A stretch of 64,000 bases of DNA from Serratia plymuthica NBRC 102599. GTDB taxonomy: Bacteria; Pseudomonadota; Gammaproteobacteria; Enterobacterales; Enterobacteriaceae. The translations under genes were made by a program, and so were the position numbers. Shown piece by piece: positions 57,348 to 64,000 of the stretch (its first letter is position 1; every line of letters starts with the position of its first letter). The notes beneath the pieces are model-generated. The model was not told the DNA's origin. It worked only from the letters and a program-made list of their open reading frames with translations, and searched no databases. Location of the stretch: NCBI RefSeq assembly GCF_001590925.1, contig NZ_BCTU01000019.1, positions 94,985 to 158,984 of the forward strand. The letters are read 5' to 3'.

Positions 57348-58165
57348 TGAACGGCCTGGCACAACGTCAGCAGCGGCGCTGCGGAGGGTACTCCCTCAGT
57401 TGGCGCGAAGCGGGACAGGGCCGACCGGTGGTATTGCTGCACGGCATCAGCTCAGGCTCAGCTTCGTGGATCAAGCAGTTTAACGACGCTGGGCTGACCG
57501 ACGGCCACCGCCTGCTGGCCTGGGACGCTCCCGGCTATGGCGGCAGCCTGCCGCTGGCCTCCGCTGAGCCGGACGCTGCCGCCTATGCCGCTGCGCTGGC
57601 CGTGCTGGTGGCCGAACTGGGGCTGGAGCAGCCGCTGATTGTTGGTCACTCGCTCGGCGCGTTGATCGCCAGCGCCTATGCCGCAGGCTATCCGGACGGG
57701 TTGTGCGGTCTGGTGTTGGCGGACCCCGCACAGGGCTATGCCACGGCGCCGGAGGAAAAACGCCGGCAGGTTTACAGCCAACGCAAACAGATGATTGAAA
57801 CGTTGGGGCCGCTGGGCTACGGCGAACAGCGGGCGGCTGCGCTGCTGAGTGACGAGGCGTCGGAACAGGATATCGCCTGGGTGCGCAACGGCATGCAGCA
57901 GCTCGATCCCGAGGGCTTCCTCAGCGCCGCCTGGATGCTGGCCAACGAGGATATCGGCCGCTATTTGACGCGTTATCGCGGCCCGCTGGAAGTGTGGTGC
58001 GGTGATAAAGACCGCATCACGCCCCCCGAGGCGGCTGCGAGGCTGGCGCAACAGCATGACGCGCCGCTGCGCCTGATTGACGGCGCAGGGCATGCCAGCT
58101 ATCTCGAGGCGCCTGCGCTGTTTAACCGCTATCTGCAGGATTTTACGGGAGCAATTCAACCATGA
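57347..58165 (+). CDS. alpha/beta hydrolase, possible C-C bond hydrolase
   Basis: 272 residues: oxyanion-hole HG at 32-33, nucleophile S102 in GHSLGA, acid Asp in CGDKDRITP, His in GAGHASYLEAP. The size and context (downstream of an extradiol dioxygenase) fit a meta-cleavage-product hydrolase; an esterase or lactonase is equally possible. Coupled to both neighbours by 1- and 4-base overlaps. Confidence 0.88.
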   Translation: MNGLAQRQQRRCGGYSLSWREAGQGRPVVLLHGISSGSASWIKQFNDAGLTDGHRLLAWDAPGYGGSLPLASAEPDAAAYAAALAVLVAELGLEQPLIVGHSLGALIASAYAAGYPDGLCGLVLADPAQGYATAPEEKRRQVYSQRKQMIETLGPLGYGEQRAAALLSDEASEQDIAWVRNGMQQLDPEGFLSAAWMLANEDIGRYLTRYRGPLEVWCGDKDRITPPEAAARLAQQHDAPLRLIDGAGHASYLEAPALFNRYLQDFTGAIQP

Positions 58166-58956
58166 ATTTTCAGCTTGAGGATCGGGTCGCGGTCGTCACC
58201 GGCGGCTCGTCGGGCATTGGCTTCGAAACCCTGCGTCTGCTGCTGGCGGAAGGGGCCAAGGTGGCGTTTTGCGGCCGCAATGCGGACAAACTGGCCGGCG
58301 CCGAAGCCAGCCTGCGCAATGAATTCCCGCAGGCGCAAGTGCTGGCGCTGTGCTGCGACGTGCTCGATGAGCAGCAGGTGGCGCAGTTCGCTGAACGGGT
58401 GGCCACACACTTCGGCGGCGTTGATCTGTTGATCAATAACGCCGGCCAGGGATTCGTCGCCCACTTTGACCAAACGCCGCGCACCGCCTGGCTGCATGAG
58501 GCGGAGCTGAAGCTGTTCGGCGTGATTAACCCGGTGCAGGCGTTTCTACCGGCTCTGGAGCGCTCGGACATTGCCTCAATCACCTGCGTGAATTCGCTGC
58601 TGGCGCTGCAGCCGGAAGAACACATGATCGCCACCTCGGCGGCGCGCGCCGCGCTGTTAAACCTGACGCTGACGCTGTCGAAAGAGCTGGTGGCGAAGGG
58701 CATTCGCGTTAATTCGATTCTGCTGGGCATGGTCGAGTCCGGCCAGTGGCGGCGGCGTTTCGAGGAGCGCAGCGACAAGGATCAAAGCTGGGAACAATGG
58801 ACGGCGGCGATCGCCGAACGGCGCGGCATTCCGATGAAACGCCTCGGTAAGCCGCAGGAACCGGCGCGGGCGTTGCTGTTCCTTGCCTCGCCGTTAGCGT
58901 CCTTTACCACCGGTGCGGCGCTCGACGTCTCCGGCGGATTTAACCGCCATCTGTAA
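58162..58956 (+). CDS. SDR-family protein lacking the catalytic Tyr and Lys
   Basis: 264 residues with intact TGGSSGIG cofactor motif, NNAG and S145, but the YxxxK motif reads T158-x3-R162 (TSAAR). In the sister SDR of this cluster the same numbers are S145, Y158 and K162. Conventional proton relay is therefore not possible. It may use another acid, act as a non-redox lyase/isomerase, or be a structural partner. Overlaps the hydrolase gene by 4 bases and precedes the aspartate-dehydrogenase-like gene by 17. Confidence 0.85.
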   Translation: MNFQLEDRVAVVTGGSSGIGFETLRLLLAEGAKVAFCGRNADKLAGAEASLRNEFPQAQVLALCCDVLDEQQVAQFAERVATHFGGVDLLINNAGQGFVAHFDQTPRTAWLHEAELKLFGVINPVQAFLPALERSDIASITCVNSLLALQPEEHMIATSAARAALLNLTLTLSKELVAKGIRVNSILLGMVESGQWRRRFEERSDKDQSWEQWTAAIAERRGIPMKRLGKPQEPARALLFLASPLASFTTGAALDVSGGFNRHL

Positions 58957-58973
58957 TGGCTGGGAGCTGAAAA

Positions 58974-59768
58974 ATGAAGAACATCATGATGATTGGCTAC
59001 GGCGCGATGGCGAAGGAAGTGCTTTCCCGCCTGCCGGAGGGCGTCTGCGTCGGCTGGATTGTGGCGCGTGCGGCCCATCATGCGGCTATCAATAGTGCTT
59101 TCGACGGCAAAGTGCAGGCCTTGACGCACCCGGATCACTGTACCGGGCAGCCGGATCTGGTGCTGGAGTGCGCCAGCCAGCAGGCGGTGGCGGAGTTTGG
59201 CGAGGCGGTGGTGAAACGCGGCTGGTCGTTGGCGGTGATCTCTACCGGTGCGCTGGCGGATGCGGCGCTGCAACTCAGGTTGCAGCAGGCCGGGCGGCAA
59301 TATCAGGGGCGGGTGATCGTGCTGTCCGGTGCGGTGGCGGGCATGGATGGGTTGGCGTCGGCGCGCGAGGGCGGGCTGGACAGCGTCACCTATCAGGCCA
59401 GTAAAAGCCCCGCCAGTTGGCGCGGTAGCCTGGCAGAAAAACTGATCGACCTCGATACGGTCAGCGAGGCGCGGGTGTTCTTTGAAGGGTCGGCACGCGA
59501 AGCGGCGCGGCTGTTTCCGGCTAATGCCAACGTGGCGGCGACCATCGCGCTGAACGGGCTGGGCATGGACGCTACGCGGGTGCGATTGCAGGTCGATCCG
59601 CACACCCGGCGCAATACTCACCGGCTGCAGGTGTGCGGCAGCTTCGGTGAGTTCCATATAGAGCTGAGCGGCAACCCGCTGGCGAGCAATCCCAAGACAT
59701 CAACCCTAGCGGCGCTGAGTGCGGTACAAGCCTGTCGCCGTCTGATCGACGGTGGCTTTATTGCCTGA
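58974..59768 (+). CDS. aspartate dehydrogenase family protein (NadX-like)
   Basis: 264 residues: Rossmann motif IGYGAMA near 7-13, catalytic-domain motif NVAATIALNGLGMDATRVRL and the conserved N214-x-H216. Family members convert L-aspartate to iminoaspartate with NAD(P), sometimes for NAD synthesis. In a catabolic cluster without nadA/nadC, a role in forming or reducing an imino acid intermediate is more likely. That would mean the pathway handles a nitrogen-containing compound; this is inference. Confidence 0.85.
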   Translation: MKNIMMIGYGAMAKEVLSRLPEGVCVGWIVARAAHHAAINSAFDGKVQALTHPDHCTGQPDLVLECASQQAVAEFGEAVVKRGWSLAVISTGALADAALQLRLQQAGRQYQGRVIVLSGAVAGMDGLASAREGGLDSVTYQASKSPASWRGSLAEKLIDLDTVSEARVFFEGSAREAARLFPANANVAATIALNGLGMDATRVRLQVDPHTRRNTHRLQVCGSFGEFHIELSGNPLASNPKTSTLAALSAVQACRRLIDGGFIA

Positions 59769-59784
59769 ACGGCAGGAGCGGAGC

Positions 59785-61254
59785 ATGGAAAAGTTAAAGA
59801 TTTTTGTGGCCGGGCGCTGGTGCGAAGGCCGGGGCGATGAAATGGCCTCGGTATTCCCGGCCGACGGCAGCATCAATGCGCGGCTGAATGCCGCCAGCGT
59901 TGAGGACGTGAATGAGGCGGTGGAAGCGGCGGAGCGCGCCTGGCGCGCCCCCGAGTGGCGCGGGCTGGTGCCGCACCAGCGCGCCTCGATCCTCTATCGC
60001 GTCAGCAACCTGATTCTGGCGCAGCAGGAACAGCTGGCGCAGTTGCAAACCCGCGACAACGGCAAGCCGTTGGCGGAAACCCGTGGTCTGGTGGCCAGCG
60101 CGGCAGCCACTGCCCGCTATTTCGCCGCCGCCTGCGAAGTGCTGGAGGGCGAGCTGCCCACCCAGCGCAGCGCCGAAGTGATGACCCTGAGCCAGTATCA
60201 GCCGATGGGCGTTATCGCCGCCATCACGCCGTGGAACTCGCCTATTGCCAGTGAAATGCAAAAGGTGGCCCCGGCGCTGGCCGCGGGCAATGCGGTGATC
60301 CTCAAGCCGGCCGAAGCCACGCCGCTGATGGCGCTAAAACTGGCGGAGCTGTTCGAACAGGCGGGGCTGCCTGCCGGGCTGCTCAGCGTGCTGCCGGGCA
60401 AAGGCTCGGTGATTGGCGAAGCGCTGGCGCGTCATCCGTTGGTGAAAAAGATTTCCTTTACCGGCGGCACCAGTACCGGCCGCCATCTGGCGCATATTGC
60501 CGCTGAAAAACTGATCCCCACCTCTCTGGAACTGGGCGGCAAGTCGCCGACCATCGTGTTGGAAGATGCCGATCTGGAACAGGCGGCGCGCGGGATCTGC
60601 TACGGCATTTTCAGCTCTGCCGGCCAGGCGTGCATCGCCGGTTCGCGGCTGTTTGTACAGCGTTCGCTGTACCAGCCTCTGCTGGCGCGCCTGAGTGAGC
60701 TGGCGGCGGGATTGCGGGTGGGCAACCCGCTGACGCCGGGGGTGCATCTTGGTCCGCTGATTAACGACAAACATCGCCAGAGCGTGGCGGACTATGTGGC
60801 GCTGGCGCAGCAAGAGGGCGGGCGGGTCGTGATTGGCGGCGAAGCACCGGCCGATCCGCTGCTGGCGGGCGGCAGCTATTACCTGCCGACGATTATCGAA
60901 GGGTTGAGCAACAGCGCCCGCGCTTGTCAGGAAGAGATTTTTGGCCCGGTGCTGGTGGCGCTGCCGTTCGACGACGAACAGCAGTTGATCGAACAGGCCA
61001 ATGACTCGGTGTACGGCTTGGCGGCCGGGATCTGGAGCCGTGACTTCCCACGGGCAATGGCGCTGGCGGAGCAATTGGAAACCGGCACGGTGTGGATCAA
61101 TACCTACAAAACATTTTCTATTTCTACGCCTTTCGGCGGTTTCAAAGAGAGCGGTCTGGGCCGCGAAAAGGGTCTGCACGGCATCAAAGCCTACATGCAG
61201 CAGAAAAGCTTGTACCTGGCGCTGAGCCATCAGGTGAACCGCTGGAGCGATTAG
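59785..61254 (+). CDS. NAD(P)-dependent aldehyde dehydrogenase
   Basis: 489 residues of the ALDH superfamily: N151 in TPWNSP, E249 in LELGGKSP and catalytic C283 in GQACIAGSR. The conserved C-terminal EEIFGPV and FGGFKESGLGRE motifs are present. Start at 59785 behind AGGAG. It probably oxidises the aldehyde released by the ThDP enzyme encoded next. Confidence 0.94.
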   Translation: MEKLKIFVAGRWCEGRGDEMASVFPADGSINARLNAASVEDVNEAVEAAERAWRAPEWRGLVPHQRASILYRVSNLILAQQEQLAQLQTRDNGKPLAETRGLVASAAATARYFAAACEVLEGELPTQRSAEVMTLSQYQPMGVIAAITPWNSPIASEMQKVAPALAAGNAVILKPAEATPLMALKLAELFEQAGLPAGLLSVLPGKGSVIGEALARHPLVKKISFTGGTSTGRHLAHIAAEKLIPTSLELGGKSPTIVLEDADLEQAARGICYGIFSSAGQACIAGSRLFVQRSLYQPLLARLSELAAGLRVGNPLTPGVHLGPLINDKHRQSVADYVALAQQEGGRVVIGGEAPADPLLAGGSYYLPTIIEGLSNSARACQEEIFGPVLVALPFDDEQQLIEQANDSVYGLAAGIWSRDFPRAMALAEQLETGTVWINTYKTFSISTPFGGFKESGLGREKGLHGIKAYMQQKSLYLALSHQVNRWSD

Positions 61255-61305
61255 CTTTGGTCGACGGTGCGTACCCCTACAACGAACATAATGAGAAGGC
61301 AGATG

Positions 61306-62946
61306 ATGAGCGATAAAATAACGGTTGGTGAAGCGATAGCCCGGACGCTGGAGCAATACGAGGTGTCGGCGATGTACGGCATCATTTCGATCCACAATCT
61401 GCCGATTGCCGATGCGGTGGGGCAGCGCGGAAAAATCCGCTTCGTACCGGCACGCGGTGAAGCGGGGGCGGTCACCATGGCCGACGCTCACGGGCGCTTT
61501 TCCGGTCTGGGCGTGGCGCTGACCAGCACCGGCGCAGGGGCCGGCAATGCGGTCGGCGCGATGATCGAGGCGTTAAACGCCAACACGCCGCTGCTGCATA
61601 TTACCGGCCAGGTGGAAAAAGCATATCTGGATGCCGACGCCGGGTTTATTCATGAAACCCGCGATCAGCTCGGTTTCCTGCGCGCCTGTTCCAAGCGCGC
61701 CTACCGGGTGAATTCCCCGGAGCAGGCGGTGGCGGTGATCCAGCGGGCGATCCTGGATGCGCAGACCCTGCCTTGCGGCCCGGTGGCGGTAGAGATCCCG
61801 ATCAATATTCAAAGCAGCCTGGTATCCAGTTCGGTGCTGAACCGGCCGTTAGCGCCCGCGCCGTTGCCGCCGGCGGATGATGAGGCGGTAGAACGTCTGT
61901 ATCAGCGGGTGAAAAGTGCCAAACGGCCGCTGTTGTGGCTGGGGGGCGGGGCGCTTGCCTGCGGCGATGCGGTGCGCAAGCTGGCCGACGCCGGGGTGGC
62001 GGTGATCTCCAGCACTCACGGACGCGGCATTCTGCCGGACAGCCATCCGCGCAGCCTGAGGGCATTTCATAATTCGCCGAGCATTGAGGCGATCCTGACG
62101 CAGTGCGATCTGACGCTGGTGGCCGGTTCGCGCCTGCGCAGCAACGAAACCCGCACCTGGACGTTGCCGCTGCCGCGCCCGTTGGTGCAGATTGATATCG
62201 ATCCGGCGGCGGGCAACCGCAACTATCTGGCCGATGAGCAAATCAACGGCGACTGCGCCGCATTGCTTAACGCGCTGGCCACCCGGTTGGGCCCGTGCGA
62301 GAAGGTGAATGCCGACTGGGATGCCGAGATCGCCTCTGCGGTGCGGCAGGCGGAAAGCGCGTTGCGCGAGCAGTCGGGAGAATACGCCAAACTGAACGAC
62401 GCCATTGCCGCTGCACTACCGCAGGATGGGTTGTTGGTGCGTGATATCACCGTGTCCGGCAGCGTATGGGGCAGCCGTTTGTTCCGCGCGATTTCGCCGC
62501 TTTGCAACATTCACTCGTTGGCCGGGGCGATCGGCATGGGTCTGCCGATGGCGATCGGCACCGCGATCGCTAACCCGCAGCGCAAGGTGGTTGGGCTGGT
62601 GGGCGACGGCGGGCTGGCGTTGGGGCTGGGAGAACTGGCGACGATGGCGCAGGAGCAGGCCAATATCACGCTGCTTGTCATGAACGACGGCGGGTATGGC
62701 GTGATGCGCGGCATCCAGGATAAATACTTTGCCGGCCGCCAGTATTACAACGAGCTGCATACCCCGGCGTTTACGCTGGTCGCCGAGGCGATGGGGTTGA
62801 AGGCCTGGAAGGTGGACAGTGCGGCGCAGTTCAAGGGCGTGCTGGCGGAAGCGATTAACTATCCGGGGCCGTCGGTGGTGGAGGTGGATATGAACAGTAT
62901 CGGGCCGCTGACCTTCGCCGGGCCACCGCAGAAGTCATTGTATTAA
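61306..62946 (+). CDS. thiamine diphosphate-dependent decarboxylase/lyase
   Basis: 546 residues of the acetolactate synthase / benzoylformate decarboxylase superfamily. Activating E52 (ARGEAGAVTMADA) and the ThDP-metal motif G433-D434-G435 ... N460-D461-G-G are present. No ALS small subunit nearby, so a 2-oxo acid decarboxylase giving an aldehyde for the adjacent ALDH is the best guess. Of two adjacent ATGs (61303, 61306) the second has better spacing to AGAAGG. Last gene of the cluster. Confidence 0.9.
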   Translation: MSDKITVGEAIARTLEQYEVSAMYGIISIHNLPIADAVGQRGKIRFVPARGEAGAVTMADAHGRFSGLGVALTSTGAGAGNAVGAMIEALNANTPLLHITGQVEKAYLDADAGFIHETRDQLGFLRACSKRAYRVNSPEQAVAVIQRAILDAQTLPCGPVAVEIPINIQSSLVSSSVLNRPLAPAPLPPADDEAVERLYQRVKSAKRPLLWLGGGALACGDAVRKLADAGVAVISSTHGRGILPDSHPRSLRAFHNSPSIEAILTQCDLTLVAGSRLRSNETRTWTLPLPRPLVQIDIDPAAGNRNYLADEQINGDCAALLNALATRLGPCEKVNADWDAEIASAVRQAESALREQSGEYAKLNDAIAAALPQDGLLVRDITVSGSVWGSRLFRAISPLCNIHSLAGAIGMGLPMAIGTAIANPQRKVVGLVGDGGLALGLGELATMAQEQANITLLVMNDGGYGVMRGIQDKYFAGRQYYNELHTPAFTLVAEAMGLKAWKVDSAAQFKGVLAEAINYPGPSVVEVDMNSIGPLTFAGPPQKSLY

Positions 62947-62950
62947 GAGA

Positions 62951-62979
62951 TAAAAAATGCCCGGCGGACGCCGGGCATT
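62951..62979. terminator. terminator between the cluster and loiP
   Basis: AATGCCCGGCG and CGCCGGGCATT form an 11-bp perfect stem. On the reverse strand it is followed by TTTTTT, ideal for loiP; on the + strand it stands just after the last cluster gene. Confidence 0.92.
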
Positions 62980-62984
62980 GCGGT

Positions 62985-63737
62985 TTACTTGCCTGCCGCG
63001 ATGCGGTCGCGAATATGCTGAGCTCGCTCTTCGGAGGCCGGGTGATCGTCGAACATGCTGCTTTGACGACCGGCTTCCATTTTCGCCAGTTTTTCAAAGC
63101 TGGTGACCAGGCCGTTAGGATCGATACCGCGTTTTTTCAGCAGATCGAACGAATAATCGTCCGCTTCGCTTTCCTGTTTCTGCGAGAACTGGGCGTTAAC
63201 CAGTTTTTCGCCCACATCCGCCAGTTGCGATTGCGACAGCGAACCTATGATGCCGCCGGTTGAGGATGCCGCAGTGCGCAGCGCCACGGTGCCGTAAGCG
63301 ACCTGCATCGCCTTGCGGGTATGGCCCAGCGCCACGTGGCCCATTTCATGGCCCAGCACGCCTTCCACTTCGTTGTCGGTCATCATGTCCATCAGCCCGC
63401 TGTAAACGCGGATACAGCCGTTGGCCATCGCCCAGGCGTTCACGTCTTTGGTGACGTAAACCTTGTAGTTGGCCGGCGTGCCGTTGATATTATCTCCCAG
63501 CGCCGCCGCGATTTTGTTCAGACGTTTGGCGTAGGTGCTGTCGGCAGGCGCGATTTGTGCCTTGCTGTCCATCTCTGCGCAGGATTTAACACTCAGGGTT
63601 TTTACGTCGTCATTGCTCAGCGTTGCCGCCTGAAACGCCTGCGCCCCAGACTGCATCAGCGTATCGGTATTCAGGTTTTGACAGCCGCTTACCAAAGTGG
63701 CAATGCTTAATGCAATCAAAGAGGTACGAATCTTCAT
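62985..63737 (-). CDS. loiP: outer-membrane lipoprotein metalloprotease LoiP
   Basis: 250-residue M48 family protease (YggG). Lipobox LVSGC with C19 as lipidated residue, zinc motif H130-E131-x2-H134 (HEMGH), third ligand probably E in ESEADDYS. E. coli LoiP cleaves outer-membrane and low-osmolarity targets with BepA. Start at 63737 gives a proper lipoprotein signal; the extension to 63764 adds none. Next to tktA, as in E. coli. Confidence 0.95.
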   Translation of the reverse strand: MKIRTSLIALSIATLVSGCQNLNTDTLMQSGAQAFQAATLSNDDVKTLSVKSCAEMDSKAQIAPADSTYAKRLNKIAAALGDNINGTPANYKVYVTKDVNAWAMANGCIRVYSGLMDMMTDNEVEGVLGHEMGHVALGHTRKAMQVAYGTVALRTAASSTGGIIGSLSQSQLADVGEKLVNAQFSQKQESEADDYSFDLLKKRGIDPNGLVTSFEKLAKMEAGRQSSMFDDHPASEERAQHIRDRIAAGK

Positions 63738-63976
63738 AAGGCCATCTTCCTGTAATGGTAACAAGGGGGAGTGCGATTGTAGTTTAGGGGGAAATCTTGT
63801 CGCATGAGACTAGTGTACGTCAGCAATCGGGAGAATAGTGTTATTCCGAAAAAACGGCCGATCGTGCTAATAAGTTGTGAACTCGCTCTCATTTGGCATT
63901 AGGGATTGCCGTTTTAATGCTGAGTCTGAGAAAATAGAAAACTTGACTGATTTTTTAATCCGACCTGGAGTAAAAC

Positions 63977-64000
63977 ATGTCCTCTCGTAAAGAGCTTGCC
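63977..64000 (+). CDS. tktA: transketolase TktA (first 8 codons)
   Basis: ATG at 63977 behind GGAG opens MSSRKELA, the N-terminus of enterobacterial transketolase 1, and the gene order loiP-tktA matches E. coli. The rest lies outside the window. Confidence 0.85.

Noticed and set aside
57480..57731. Short ORFs on both strands inside the catabolic genes
   Set aside because: Arg/Ala/Pro-rich shadow frames of high-GC coding DNA.
1..64000. tRNA, rRNA, CRISPR, prophage or insertion sequence
   Set aside because: No cloverleaf with TTCRANNC-type arms, no direct repeats with unique spacers, no transposase or integrase motifs were found; the only mobile-like sequences are ERIC elements.

Overview
The window is chromosomal DNA of an enterobacterium, most likely a Serratia or a close relative in the Yersiniaceae. 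Nearly every housekeeping protein is close to its Escherichia coli counterpart in length and motifs. Several gene orders match E. coli (aroP-pdhR-aceEF-lpd-acnB-yacL-speDE-yacC-cueO; hpt-can-yadGH-yadE-panDCB; folK-pcnB-gluQ-dksA-sfsA-thpR-hrpB-mrcB-fhuACDB; metK-yqgB-speAB; loiP-tktA), and ERIC-type intergenic palindromes are present. The genus is an inference; the family-level placement is firm.

Layout. 1-11800: end of aroP, then the pyruvate dehydrogenase operon (pdhR, aceE, aceF, lpdA) with a perfect PdhR operator, and acnB. 8030-9150 is a long, poorly understood intergenic stretch with a 40-codon reverse gene, a diverged duplicated motif, two terminators and an ERIC element. 11880-23240: yacL, spermidine synthesis (speED), yacC, copper oxidase cueO behind a CueR-type promoter, hpt, can, an ABC exporter (yadGH), a polysaccharide deacetylase (yadE) and pantothenate synthesis (panBC, panD). 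23390-35720: a QseBC two-component system lodged between panB and folK, then folK, pcnB (with a conserved AUU start), gluQ, dksA, sfsA, thpR, hrpB and mrcB. 35910-41900: Fur-boxed fhuACDB for ferrichrome uptake. 41980-42400: a hok-family type I toxin locus, missed by length-limited ORF calling. 42490-48460: metK, the small gene yqgB, speA and speB.

48550-62950 is the accessory part. rluF and a 13-kb, 14-gene co-directional catabolic cluster lie between speB and loiP-tktA. The cluster encodes a Rieske ferredoxin, a small helix-turn-helix protein, a Rieske oxygenase, two short-chain dehydrogenases, an IclR regulator, an extradiol-type VOC dioxygenase, a ferredoxin reductase, an MFS transporter, a cupin, an alpha/beta hydrolase, an aspartate-dehydrogenase-family protein, an aldehyde dehydrogenase and a ThDP enzyme. 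It reads as a complete uptake, ring-oxidation, ring-cleavage and aldehyde-processing pathway for an unidentified aromatic or N-containing compound. It starts with a sigma70 promoter and a 16-bp perfect palindrome that could be its operator. This is the best candidate for an undescribed system here. One of its SDRs has lost the catalytic Tyr and Lys.

Five ERIC-family elements occur, each just upstream of a gene (acnB, cueO, mrcB, metK, rluF). Three carry the same hairpin-rich insert, with compensatory-looking changes in one stem. I saw no tRNA or rRNA genes, CRISPR arrays, prophage genes or transposases.
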